The notes under the pieces: generated by a model
Databases searched by the model: none
Told to the model about the DNA's origin: nothing
Seen by the model: only the letters and a program-made list of their open reading frames with translations
Program-made: the position numbers and the translations under genes
Source of the DNA: Amphiura filiformis
Taxonomy: Eukaryota; Echinodermata; Ophiuroidea; Amphilepidida; Amphiuridae
DNA: 64,000 nt
Reading direction: 5' to 3'
Assembly (NCBI RefSeq): GCF_039555335.1
Contig: NC_092639.1
Location: forward strand, 35,073,293 to 35,137,292
Shown: piece by piece, positions 24,401-36,400 of the stretch
Position numbering within the stretch: the first letter of the stretch is position 1
Layout of the letters: each line of letters starts with the position of its first letter

Positions 24401-27400
24401 TCCACCGTGTCGACCTTACCAGTGCCCTTGGTAGATTTCTTCTTCGCTTATGGCGATGGCGACGGAGCCTATCCCAATCGTCAAGCTGGAACTCGGAGAG
24501 TCCTAAGCAAAAGAAAGACATCTAGAAGATCGTGAGCACTCCCTGTGGGTGAAACAGAGCGGGTGTGGGTCCCGCTCCGTCACCAGGGAAGGGCAAGCCC
24601 GACAGGGCCGAGGCGGCGAGGAGAAAGGGAGGGGGCACTACCCCCCCCCAACACGCGACTCAAGCCCAGTAAGCAAACCTGAGCACGGAGGCTGGTCGCT
24701 AACGTTAGTGGTAAAGTAAGGACTGGCTAACTTTATTACTAAAAAGTCAGACGGGTCCCTACCAATCCCCACCGTATGAATATCTGATTAACTCGTCTTT
24801 ATTGGACGGTAATGAAGACATAACGATAGAGTAATCACCCTAACATAGCAACAATAACCTACCGTACATGAAATACAATGTGTATGTACAAACATCTATT
24901 GTAACTTACAGGCTGCAATGGTTGTTTTACGTGGGAAACAAAATGAATGGCGCGTCGAAGCGGCCATTTTGAATTGCTCGTGTGTCCCGTATACAAACGG
25001 AGGCACGATATGTAGCTAAGTTTTGGATCGTTTTTTGTCACTTTTTCGCCAGAAAATGCCGTCAACACTATCCTCAGCCGAACAATACCGGTTTGGTTTT
25101 ACCTAAGGTGTGAAACTACAACCGTATATCTCGCCTTTGGTCGAGAAATTGATACACAGTGCTATGAACAATCGATAGGCACGCCTGTGTCAGTCGGAGA
25201 CCAAGGAGGATAAGGGATTTATCATATGGTGTGACGTCACCTTTTGGGTGAGTCCACCGGGGATCGGGGTTTTGTTATTTATTCATTTATGTGGGACAAA
25301 ATGACTATTGGTTTTTCCGCATCTCGGGATCGATGCAAGAAGTATCTTAATCAACATCGGAAACGGTAAGATCGACCGGTGTACTGAGTCTTACCGTTTT
25401 AAAATTTAAGGACGTTTTGTGCATAATTTTGACATTTTTTTTACTAAAACATCGATTTCTCAGAGTTCACTTTTGACAATATTGCACGATTTTTGTGACA
25501 AGATAACTCGAAAAATATGCAAGCAAATGGTAAACTTTTTGCACTATCCTTTAGAGTACATCAAAGTCTAGGGAAGGTTTTTTCATTTTTTCAAAATATT
25601 TCTTTTAAACAAAAATATACACCATTATGTGCACTTTTTAACTTAATAGAGTGACAAAATGGCTTTTTTCACATGTTTTTTTCAATATTTCGAAAAAATA
25701 GATGAATTTCAAAAAAATAAAAAAACCTTCCCTAAGTTCATGGCTCTTCTTCATGAAAAGCTAACTGAATTTTTTTTACTCCGAACGGATTTTTTTCTAA
25801 GTTGTCACAAAAAAATTGGGGTAAAAAGTGAATTTTTGTAATTTTTTCAAAAACTTGAGATTTTTGAACAAATCTGACGTCACCATGGGATTCCTTGACT
25901 CATTTCCTTTCCAAAAATGTATAGTTTTATATACTTTGGACATACAATTCAGAAATAATGAAACTCGAAAAGGTCCATGTTCTCTCCCATTACTCTGCCC
26001 TAAGTTAAATGCTTTTAATGTGAGCTACAATCACTTCCATTAAATGCATCAGGGGAGCTGTTTTTTTATGACTTCACCCCAGGACTTCACACAATAGAAG
26101 TTTATTCACAAATTACGACTAAATATCAGTAAAACATCTATTGATAGAATTTACCCAATTCAAAATTACCCGGTACACTTTTTGGTGTCCTTTTTTTTAT
26201 GTCGAGCATATCTAGTCTAGGCATTAACAGCTGAAATCTAGGAGATACGCTGACAAAACTTCGGCCAGAAGGGGTCGCAGTAGATAGCTGGTCGGGGAAT
26301 TTTTGCAGGACAGTCAAGTGTAGCCAACAATCGGGCTTATCACCCTGATCGGAACCGACTGTAACGATGTCTTTTGTCATGGGTCATCTGCCCCGCCATT
26401 ACCAGATGAGCCACGGGGAGAGCAGAATTTATCTCTTTTTTTGGTCCTGCGGGGAATTGAACCCGGGACCTCTTGCACCAAAGGCAAAGACCTTAACCAG
26501 TGTGCCATGCTGCTCCTCCGCCTTTATTAGGATCAATGTAGAACAACTCTCCTAGTGACCTAGCTACGCTGACAAAACTTCGGCCAGAAGGGGGTCGCCA
26601 TAGATATCTGGACGGGGAATTTTTGCAGGACAGAAAAGTGTAGCCAACAATCGGGCTTATCACCCTGATTGGAACCGACTGTAACAATGTCTTTTGTCAT
26701 GGGTCATCGGGGAGATGAGCAAGGGAGAGCAGAATTTATCTCTTTTTTTGGTCCTGCGGGGAATTGAACCCGGGACCTCTTGCACCAAAGGCAAAGACCT
26801 TAACCAGTGTGCCATGCTGCTCCTCCGCCTTTATTAGGCATCAATGTAGAACAACTCTCCTAGTGACCTAGCTCGCCCACCACTCTCCTTAAAAATTTCA
26901 GGGGAGCCATTTGAACCTGCTCTCCTTAATACCCTCAAGGGAACTGTTGACAGCTTGCCTGGAAAATCTAAAACACAAGGCCTGCAGTTAGGAACATTTT
27001 GAGATAATTTTGAGATAATTTTGAGCATTTTTTTCTTATACCATTACATGTGGGTTAATACTAGAACACGGACCTAGATCCGACGACGGATCAACGGATC
27101 CACATAAAAAAATGGTAAAATCAAAGGGTTGAAACAAATTGCTTCAATAAACGTTAACTTACAATCGATCGACCAGTCATTTTCACGATACACCATCTCT
27201 CATGTTTAATTCATTCACAGGAACACATACATCGTATGCTGGTTCATGATGCATGGCGATCGAAGAAAATTGGTATCAGCAGACGCGCCATGGGAACTGA
27301 TCACGCGATACGAAAAACATAAATAGCGCCCCCTAGAATATAAGTAAAACTTCGATGGAGTTTGACAACTTTGACAACTTCAGACGGTGTTAGACACAAG

Positions 27401-30400
27401 AAATATTTTAATAATAATTTTTACCAAGCGTCATTTTCCTGTTATTTTGTACTGTTTTGTTTTTTAACTTATGATATTCCTGGATGATATTGTGAACTGA
27501 TAATGTCATAGCAAATTTAGTGTCACTGATCAATGAAAGTAAAGTACCCCCGGTAATTAATAATTATGAGTGAGTAGTAAAAACTGGATCTTTTGTTTCT
27601 TTTAACAACCCTTCCTCATCTAGTAATAACTGATGGTTTCAAGAGATGGCGCTATTGCAAACAGAGAGTCCGGGCAGAGAGTACGATGCATTAAAGATGG
27701 CGGACGATCCATGCGAGTGTCGAGTATCAGAACATAAGGCTAATGAAAGTTGATCCCCAGTTTCCCGTTACATAGTTTTTCATGACTGGGTAGGTGACTG
27801 TTTCATTATTCATTATTCATTATTTTCAAACTTTCATTATCGGTGCAAAGTTAATTACGGAATGCTATGTTTTGAGGCCCAAATAAAATAATAAAGTATA
27901 GTTAGTAATGACCATGCTTCACTTCAAAACAAATTTTAATTAAGCACATCTTCTTTGGAATCTTCAAATTAACCTATAGGTTGTGCAACATATGAAAGCA
28001 CCGGAAGTCCATGATAGTCTTTGGAGAACCACTTTTCCATATAAATACACTGTGTCTGTGTGTTCTATTGCACACTACTTTTTACAAACCAAACTTACTC
28101 TCCACTAGCACATCTTTGGAAGCAATATTTATCACGGAAATTAGTTTGTCTACTTGCACAAACTGGAGGTTGCTGGTAAAAATCATCACAGGGTGCACGT
28201 GTTAATAATAAAACAACCATGCAAGAAATTGACAAATAAATCATTTTATTTATAAGTTTATTTTATTAAATACATAAATATTTGTAAGAAAAGCAGAATA
28301 AATTTGACTTCAAATTTTGTTTATTTTATTTATTTTGATGTTGTCTATATATAGCGCGCTACATAGTGCACGGTAGAAATGCTTTCATATTTGTTCATAC
28401 GCTGGTTCCGGCGAACTTGGCTGCCTCTCTTTTTGTTCGGTCTATCCATTTAGTGGTAGGAGAAACTTAGCTGCAGGGAATTCCTAGTCTCCAGTAAATG
28501 CGCCCTACGATATCGCCATTTTACCACGTGTAGTTTAACCCAGCGCTTGCAAAGACTATTCGGGCGGTCAGGGTCGGCGTAAAAGTGCTTAAAATACGTG
28601 TCGGACATGAAAGATGACATTAAAACTATCCTTTTTTTCTTAAAAACTTGAAAAATGTGAAATAATGAAATAATGGAAAATAATGAAATATTTGATCGGC
28701 ATTTTTTTCTGACCGGAGTCGGGTAACGGGAAACTGGGAGTCAACTTTCATTAGCCTAATCATGACTGTAAGTCTGTACATGTAACCAAACGAAGTCAGG
28801 GTCTAAGTCCGTCACCGAGTCCGTCACCCAGGGTCTTTGCTAGAAATTCAGGTTTGCCCGTCATTTGAATAAATGTGCCTGCCCCAATTTGACCTTTAAA
28901 ACATTTACCAGACTTCTACAGCCCATTGGGGGTTCAAAGAGTTCAAATATGTGCTGCTATACATGTAGCCTTGTTTTGCAAACCTGGATTACTAAAAAGG
29001 TCAACAGACTTTCTAAACACCTACAATTATAATGTAGCATCTGTCAAAGGCATGGCATTAATTTTGCCCGTCCCAGGAGCAAACTCCCAGTCTAAAATGA
29101 CGGCCAGACGGGTGGCTAGCTAAAACACTGCCGTCACCGTGTCCGGGTCCGAATCCGTGTCCGGGTTCTAGTAGGGTCCTTACATGTGTACCTCCTTGTG
29201 ACCCCCAACCCCTCTGGGCACTTATTAAAAGTTTATATTTTATCTCTTCATTATTTTTTAGTACTATTTAAGAATGCCAGACAACTCGCCCCAAATACAA
29301 CTCGCCCCAACGGACAACTCGCCCCAACGGACAACTCGCCCCACGTATACAAACTGGTCCCACATACAACTCGCCCCAATGATAAGTGTACACAGAGAAT
29401 ATCTTCTCTAGCATTCGTAACTTAGAAGGTTTTATCAAACTGCTACACAGGGATAGAACAACTACATGAACATAATAATTGGCAATATTTTGTGATTATT
29501 GCTGAAAATTTTGGTCAAATTTGACAACTTCTTAGTATACGTGTAGGCCTATAGCGCACGAACGGAAATTCGCACATAAATCATGTCAATCGGCATTCAG
29601 AAACATCAGTAGAATACACACACTCGGTAGTAATTAATTGTTTCATAATACTATGTAGTAAATAGAAAACAGCATACCAATTAATATTCTTGGGCATGTC
29701 AAGTCCAAAAGTTGCAAAATTAAGCAAAATTGCCGCCAGGATTTCGATCACCAGGCGATCACCGTACAGCTTAAACCTGTCGAATTCCACTACCATGATT
29801 GACACTGGTCAAACTGCCGTGAATCGCGATGTTCTGTGCACGTTTTTCCACTCTTTTATTTTTAATTATGTTAACATCATACTTTTTATAATAGTGTTAA
29901 ACATGTAATAATTTAAATATGATATGGCAAAACAAATCATTATTAAAATTTTAAAAAAAAAAACGCTTATGAGTTTTGTGTATTTTATTTTAGCGACTCA
30001 AACTCACTTAAAATTTAAAAAAAAGCCTCAAAATAAGTTTGAGATGTTCAAAACTTTCAAAACCTACATGTACAGTCTTATAAACATATTAAATCAGAGA
30101 AGATCTGCTTTGACATAGACCTATGAAACTATTAAAAGGACTGGAAATATTTTCATATTCATTTCATATATAATTTTTTTAAGACAAATGCGCACATCTA
30201 GCAAAACAAACGCCAGTAGCAGCAGCTTCTGAGATATTTTGTGGGTTCCGTGCTGTGCACTGACTTTTGCCCCCTTATTACACCGCGTGTTAGCGGCGGA
30301 TTATTTGCTGCCACTTACACGGAAACGCCCGGTGTGATATGTGTTCAATCAATGCTCCCAACTTCCCAAGGCCAAGCACGCGAAATGCCAGAACACACCG

Positions 30401-33400
30401 ACGGGCGTATCTTGCTTGACAAGTCCCGGCCCGTGGCGCGTGCTTTACACACTGATGTACGATCGATTGCTTGAAAAGTCCCTGGTCAAGTAGTCTGCTC
30501 TCAATTTGATACCCGGTATACCCCAAGAATTACGGGTCGTGTTTTGTGTTTGTGAAGGAGGCACGGAGGCAGTGCCGCGAAGAAGAAAAATGCAATGATT
30601 TTGTTTGCAAAACTGGTTAAAGCCTAGTATTAATACGATTTTGTTCTAATTTTAATTTGTTATTTTTTGTCAAATATTATTATATAGTAAGAACTGCCAG
30701 GAAAGTTTTTTGGTCATTCTAAACTGTGGTGTCTAAAATAATCAAAGACATAAATCTAAATTAATTGAAAAACTTATATATTATTTTAATTATATAATTT
30801 TTTTATTTTTTATATATCAGATACATTTATATGTACATACACTTGATACAATTTTGATAATTGTGATTGACAGTTATCATGATTCATTTTGTTTTCTTAA
30901 TTTCTGAAACTTGCCTGTCAATAATGGCGGACTAATTATCATGATTGATTAAAACACCACCATGGAGCTATCCGGGTATCTCACCATGACCATGGCACAT
31001 CTTACGCTGTGTCCTAATCCTCTAAATATGCCAACAATTTTAAGACGGGATGTTTGAACTCGAAGATGTCAACACTAAATGTAGGCCTATAATTAATTAA
31101 TTATCATACGCTAATACATATACTTTGTATAACTTCCAAATCTGGGTGTTTGATATACCTAGATTTGGAAGACAGGTACGCATGTATCATTTAAATTTAA
31201 GTATGTTGTATGTAAAGGCCCCTCTGATAATAGTCATTATCAAATAGGCCTATACATTCTAAAGTTATTATATATAGGCAATGTAATGTTATGTTGCATT
31301 AATGAAAATGCTATTTTTCAACAAAGAATATATTGTGGATTTTAAAAGCTCTTTGACTGCCTGCAATAATATTACATAAGAAATTGTTCCATTAATTGGA
31401 TTTTTTTTACCCATGGTAGCTCCAATATCTTAAAAACATAATGAATTTGTCCGACTCCAATGTAATCTTGGACATTTTTAAACATTAAATAGGCTATCGC
31501 CACTTTTTTCACATTGTTTAAGTAAAAACAAATTGCAGAAGAAAAGTTTGTTCTCAGAGAATAAATAAATTGAATATCTTTCGTGTGAAATGGGAAGGTT
31601 TTGTATAAAAACGTAAGAACAAAGTAAATAACATATAAATATTATTGTCTTTCTCGTGTACCCAAACGAATAAAAAAAATTTAAACAGATTTAAGAATAT
31701 TCACAATATATTGTATTTAGCCTATTATGTTGTATTAAATAGGAAAGAAATCATAAATTGGATTTATGCGCCATAAAAGTAACATTTTCCAATTCCGCTC
31801 CAAGTGTGGATTTCGTGTGTTCAATACTGTTCATGAAGGTGTGCGTTATGTAAATGGGGGGGGGGGGGTATATAGTTGTTAAAGTTTTAGTGTGCCTACA
31901 ACGTCAAAAATCCCATTCTTGCATGAAAAGTACGGTATATAATTACCGGATACATTAACATGCATGATGATATAATAATGTCTATATGTTCAAACGCATG
32001 CACTGCAAGACACTAGGCCTACACAAATGTTGGAAACTCCATTCTTCCATATCAGAAGTTCAGCCTTTTCCTTTAAATTAAAATAAATATCTCGTTGGTT
32101 CTTTGGTTTTATATTTCAATAACATTTATATGCAGTGTGTCAAAGTACATTATTATCGTACGTACTTAATATTGTATGAGCTTGTATGGATTCCCTCTCT
32201 CTCTCTCACTCTTACCCTCCCAGTAGCGTAGCTAGCGGGGGGGCTGTCCCCTGATATGTACATATATCTGATACATAGAAAATACACAATTATATAATTA
32301 AAATAGTAGTATTTAGATTAAAGATATATAATTATTTTAGATTTATATCATTGATTTGTATTATAGAACACCACAGTTTAGAATGACCAGGATGACCAGA
32401 AAACTTTCCTGACAGTTGTTACTATAATAATATTTGGCAAAGAATAACCAAATTAAAATTAGACCGAAATCGTATTAATACTAGGCTTTAACCAGTTTTG
32501 CAAAAATCATTGTATTTTTCTTCTTCACGGCACTGCCTCCAGATACGCCTCCGTCGCAAGCAATCGATCGTACATCAGTGTGTAAAGCACGCGGCCGCGG
32601 GCCCGGGAACTTATCAAGCAAGGTACGCCGCCGGTGTGTTCTGGCACTTGCGTGCGTAGCAGCGTAGTCACGGTACCATTGATTGAACACATACCACACC
32701 CGGCGTTTTTGTGTAAGTGGCAGCAATAATCCACCGCTAACACACGGTGCAAAAAGGGGGTCGAAAGTCAGTGCACAGCACGGAACCGACAAAATATCTC
32801 AAAGCTGCTGTTGGCGTTTGTTTTGCTAGTTGTGCTCATTTGTCTTTGAAAAATTTGCCAAATATTTTCAGTCCTTTTAATAGTTTCGTTATGGCCCTGC
32901 GTTACAAGGTGGGAGTACTAATAAGTGGGTGGTGTAACCAGGCCTGGAAATAAGTCGGTCTGAACCAGGAGCCAAACATTTGGAAAAGCGGCTCCTGGTC
33001 CTGTAATTTTCTAGTGAACCAGGAGCCATTTTTAAAGAGCCAGGAGTCGTTTTTCTGAAAGTATCAAAATGCTTATTTTTGTTATTTCTACAGCTTTCAA
33101 TGCTCACCTGAGATGTTATCTGAACAGACTTTCAATTTATTTTATTTTGTTTTATTTTATTTCTATTTTTTTTCTATTTTTTTTATTTTTATTTTATTTT
33201 ATTTTTATTTTGTTTAATTTTATTTTATTTTAGTTTTATTTCAATTTTTTAATTTGATTTAATTTTTTTTTTTTAATTAAATTAAATTAAATTAAATTAA
33301 ATTAAATTAAATTAAATTAAATTAAATTAAATTAAATTTAATTTTAATTTGGCTGCCTTTTTTTCCTTTAGGAAAAATAATATCTAGAAACACATCAGCA

Positions 33401-36400
33401 AAATTCAAGATGGCCGCCTTCATCGTGATCACCTAACCAGAAAACAAGGCAAAATACTGCCAAAATTATGAGCCCTGAAGGCAAATATTAAGGAAAATTG
33501 GCTAAATATTAGGTAAAAGATAAGATTTGGCACTGCATTTTGTTGAAAATACATTGGAAATGGCCAATATTTTGAGTGGAAATGAGCTTGCCTGACGAAG
33601 TTCTACTGGGCCATTTCCTGTGCACTGAACTTGTCAAAATGGAGCAATAATGGTCATATATACCGGGCGCAAAATTCAGATTTTCTCTGGCGCCTGGGCG
33701 TGTAATTCTGGTTGGATCCAGGCGTCAAAACTCGGTAACCGTAGGGTAAAAATCGCTCGGCGCCTGCTTGTTTCCAGGCTTGGGTGTAACATTTTTCTTA
33801 AAATATGAAATGACTTTAGTTGTTTAGATATGAAGATGAACACCTACAGCTTTTATTTTGATATCATTTTAAAGCCTATTCTTTCTTCTTTCATTTGACA
33901 CCAAACCCAGCCTTCTCCACCAATTCTAATTAACTTTATGATTAATTATGCTAACGAGCATGCAGGTGGGCGGATATTGGGACACGGATATTGGGACACG
34001 GTACCATAGAAACTGTATGGGAAAAGCGGTATCCCAAGTTTGGTTGAACTTTATTTGATTCTACAAACTAAAAACATGTCTAAAGGAAATGTTATTTGAT
34101 TAAAGAATTAATAATATGTCATAAGTAGTCTTATAAAACTTTAATTTTTGTAAAACTTCAATTCAATTAGAAGGTTAAAGTAATTAACAAGCTCAGATTC
34201 CTGATTTACGGCTTCCGATGAAAGCATTATTTTACAGAACTTTCATACATGTACGTAAAATGTTTACCTCCCTATTTCATATCCAAGTGTTTTGCATTTA
34301 TATTACAATGTACATTGTTAATCTTAAACATGTTCAAAATTACATTTTTATTAATTAGAAGGGTCATTAGGTATCAAGAAAGAATTAATTATTAAGATGC
34401 AATGTGGGGGGGGGGGGGGGGCTCCAGAAAGTCGATGTACCAATGTTGCTGAAAATTCAATTGAACTTGTTGAACCAACTGAAGAACATCTTAATGATGA
34501 TGTGTATGATTTGATATGCAAGGGATCATTTGTTGCTATTATTAAACCTGGTTCTGATTCCCTACATGTATATGACTACCATTTGTTTGAATTGGAATCA
34601 GACAGAGCTATTACTGTTGATGAGCAAACACAAGCACAGTCAGATTTTAACTACACTTTTGTACATGGAGATGAAGTAATTGTTGTTTTACCAAAAAACA
34701 TCAAGGCAGGGTTGCTTACTTGATCCAAGAAAAGTTATTATCCCAAAGCAGAGCACAGTATAGAGGTATTGACATAACTCCATCACAGAAAAAATCTACT
34801 ACAAACCTTGTTGTTCTTCAAACTGAGGATCACAAAGACATTATATGCTCAATATAAACATATGCTTGTAGAATGACTTATTTTGATATTTGTATGTTTG
34901 AAATTTGTATGTGAATATGTTTCAGTGAGTTTATTGATGATTTTTTTTTTTTTTTTTTGCTACTTTTTACTAATCATATTTGCCTTTATTGAAACACATT
35001 ACACATATTTCTGCCTTTTCGTTGTTTTATTCAAGTCATGAAATCGTCAATTTTCATTCAAATTTTTGGGGTCAAGTAATATGTCAACCCCCAATAAACT
35101 ATACATATTTGGAAAGGTCTTGGCTTGAGGAATTCAAATCTGGCATTTAATTTCATGTAGGGTATATCATAATGAAAATATGAAACTTTTTTCAGACACA
35201 CTTTTTTTTGAAAAAATTCTTCCCTACTTTGGAATATAACATTCTAGGGCATACTCCCACCACAAAAAACAATGTCATTTTTGGAATCCTTGGACAATTT
35301 CCTTTCAGAAAATGTATAATTTTGCTGGGGTAGGGTCAATACTTAGATATGGTATTTTGAATGCGGGAAGACGTAATTTTCAGAAATTTATGGTGCGTCA
35401 CGAAAGAGGTTCCCACCTTATATCGCATGGCCTTATGTCAAAGAATATCTTCTCTGATTTAATGTTTATAGGACTGCAAGTTTTGAACATCTCAAACTGA
35501 GTCGGTAAAATAAAATGCACAAAACTTGCAAGCGTTGTTGTTGTTGTTGTTTTATTATTTTTTTATGTAATGTTTTGTTTTGCCATATACTTTGAGTAGG
35601 CTATTTTACGATGGATTCTTTACGGTATCTCGGCATGACATAATTACATTATCGGGTATGCCTCCTTGGCCCTCCTGTACGTCCTCCACACAATAAAACA
35701 AAAATAATTACAACATGCAAAGAACGTCGCGATCGACGGCAGTTTAACCAGTGTCATGGTAGTGGAATTCGACAGGTTTCGCTGTACGGTGATCGAAATT
35801 CTGGCGTCAATTTTGCTTAATTTTGCAACTTTTGGACTTGCCATACCCAAGAATATTAATTGGTATGTTGTTTTCTATTGACTACTTATTAATTATTACT
35901 CGAGTTGATGAGTGTGTGTATTCTACTGATGTTACTGAATGCCGATGTGCGACTTGCCGTTCGTGCCAAAGTATAAGTTGTCAAATATTACCGAAATTTC
36001 AAGGAATAATTATCACAACATTTTGCCAATTAGGCCTAACGATGTTCATGTAGTTGTTGATATATCATTGTTCTATCCCTAGCCGAGTGATAAAACCTTC
36101 TTACGTACATGTATGCTAGAGAAGATATTCTCTGCATACACTTATCACTGGTGCGAGTTTGTATGTGGGGCCAGTGTTACTGCTGGGGCGAGTTGTCCGT
36201 TGGGGCGAGTTGTCTGCGGGGCCAGTTGTCCAGCGTTGGGGCGAGTTGTATTTGGGGCGAGTTGTCTGGTTTCCCTATTGAATAGTACAATGTATGGTAC
36301 TTTCTTTCATCATCCCAGGGAAATATATTGGGGAAACAGCAGCTGTCTGGTCAGGATCGATTAGGAGATTATGATCCCTCTTATTCCAGCGAGCCTAGTG

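Larger units (their letters stand above)
21785..24700 (-). pseudogene. DIRS gag-like region, broken
   Basis: The GC-rich segment 5' of the RT on the element's coding strand. Several open pieces on the minus strand (22887-22582, 23307-22972, 23838-23572) are rich in Gly, Pro, Thr, Tyr and Arg, with repeat-derived sequence. No zinc knuckle was found. Called gag from position only. Confidence 0.5.
17319..25390 (-). mobile_element. DIRS-like tyrosine-recombinase retroelement, degenerate
   Basis: GACTCAGTACACCGGTCGAT at 17319 has its inverse ending at 25390. On the minus strand the order is gag-like region, RT (about 21680-20940), RNase H (about 20873-20250), linker, then tyrosine recombinase (about 19960-19030): the DIRS arrangement. 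The element is markedly GC-richer than its surroundings. Frameshifts and stops break every domain, and the RT active site is altered. A 1.25 kb element (17779-19025) is inserted near its 3' end. No methyltransferase domain was recognised. DIRS elements copy through a circular intermediate and integrate with a tyrosine recombinase instead of an integrase. Confidence 0.85.
32896..35431. mobile_element. 2.54 kb element inserted in the right arm of the foldback
   Basis: Ends GGCCCTGCGTTACAAGGTGG (from about 32893) and CCACCTTATATCGCATGGCC (to about 35431) are imperfect 22 bp inverses. TTAT flanks both sides. The left arm of the foldback lacks this block, which defines the insertion. It contains an hAT-like element (32939-33782) and a 108-codon ORF (34397-34723). 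Confidence 0.65.
29261..36288. mobile_element. 7.0 kb foldback element with ~1.5 kb inverted arms
   Basis: Left arm 29261-30845; right arm 36288-35432 plus 32895-32252. The right arm is interrupted by the insertion 32896-35431. The arms match in inverse order over most of their length, e.g. TGTCGAATTCCACTACCATG near 29777 with its inverse near 35762, and GAAACTATTAAAAGGACTG near 30125 with its inverse near 32870. Subterminal tandem copies of ACAACTCGCCCCAA sit in both arms (29279-29375, 36158-36272). The ~1.4 kb spacer is AT-rich with no ORF of note. Long TIRs containing tandem repeats are typical of Foldback/Galileo-type elements. The outer limit and TSD are uncertain. Confidence 0.75.

Noticed and set aside
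19136-24525. Many overlapping plus-strand ORFs in the GC-rich block
   Set aside because: They are shadows produced by high GC and few stops. The recognisable RT, RNase H and recombinase motifs are all on the minus strand.
19000-24700. GC-rich block as bacterial contamination or horizontal transfer
   Set aside because: It lies between matching TIRs and encodes DIRS-type domains in the correct order, so a retroelement explains the composition.
26443-26517. Functional tRNA-Gln gene
   Set aside because: The acceptor stem does not pair well and the sequence is part of a duplicated SINE unit with a body and copy B.
29279-29375. CRISPR-like short repeats
   Set aside because: Tandem 14-17 bp units without spacers; they are subterminal repeats of a foldback arm with an inverse copy on the other side.
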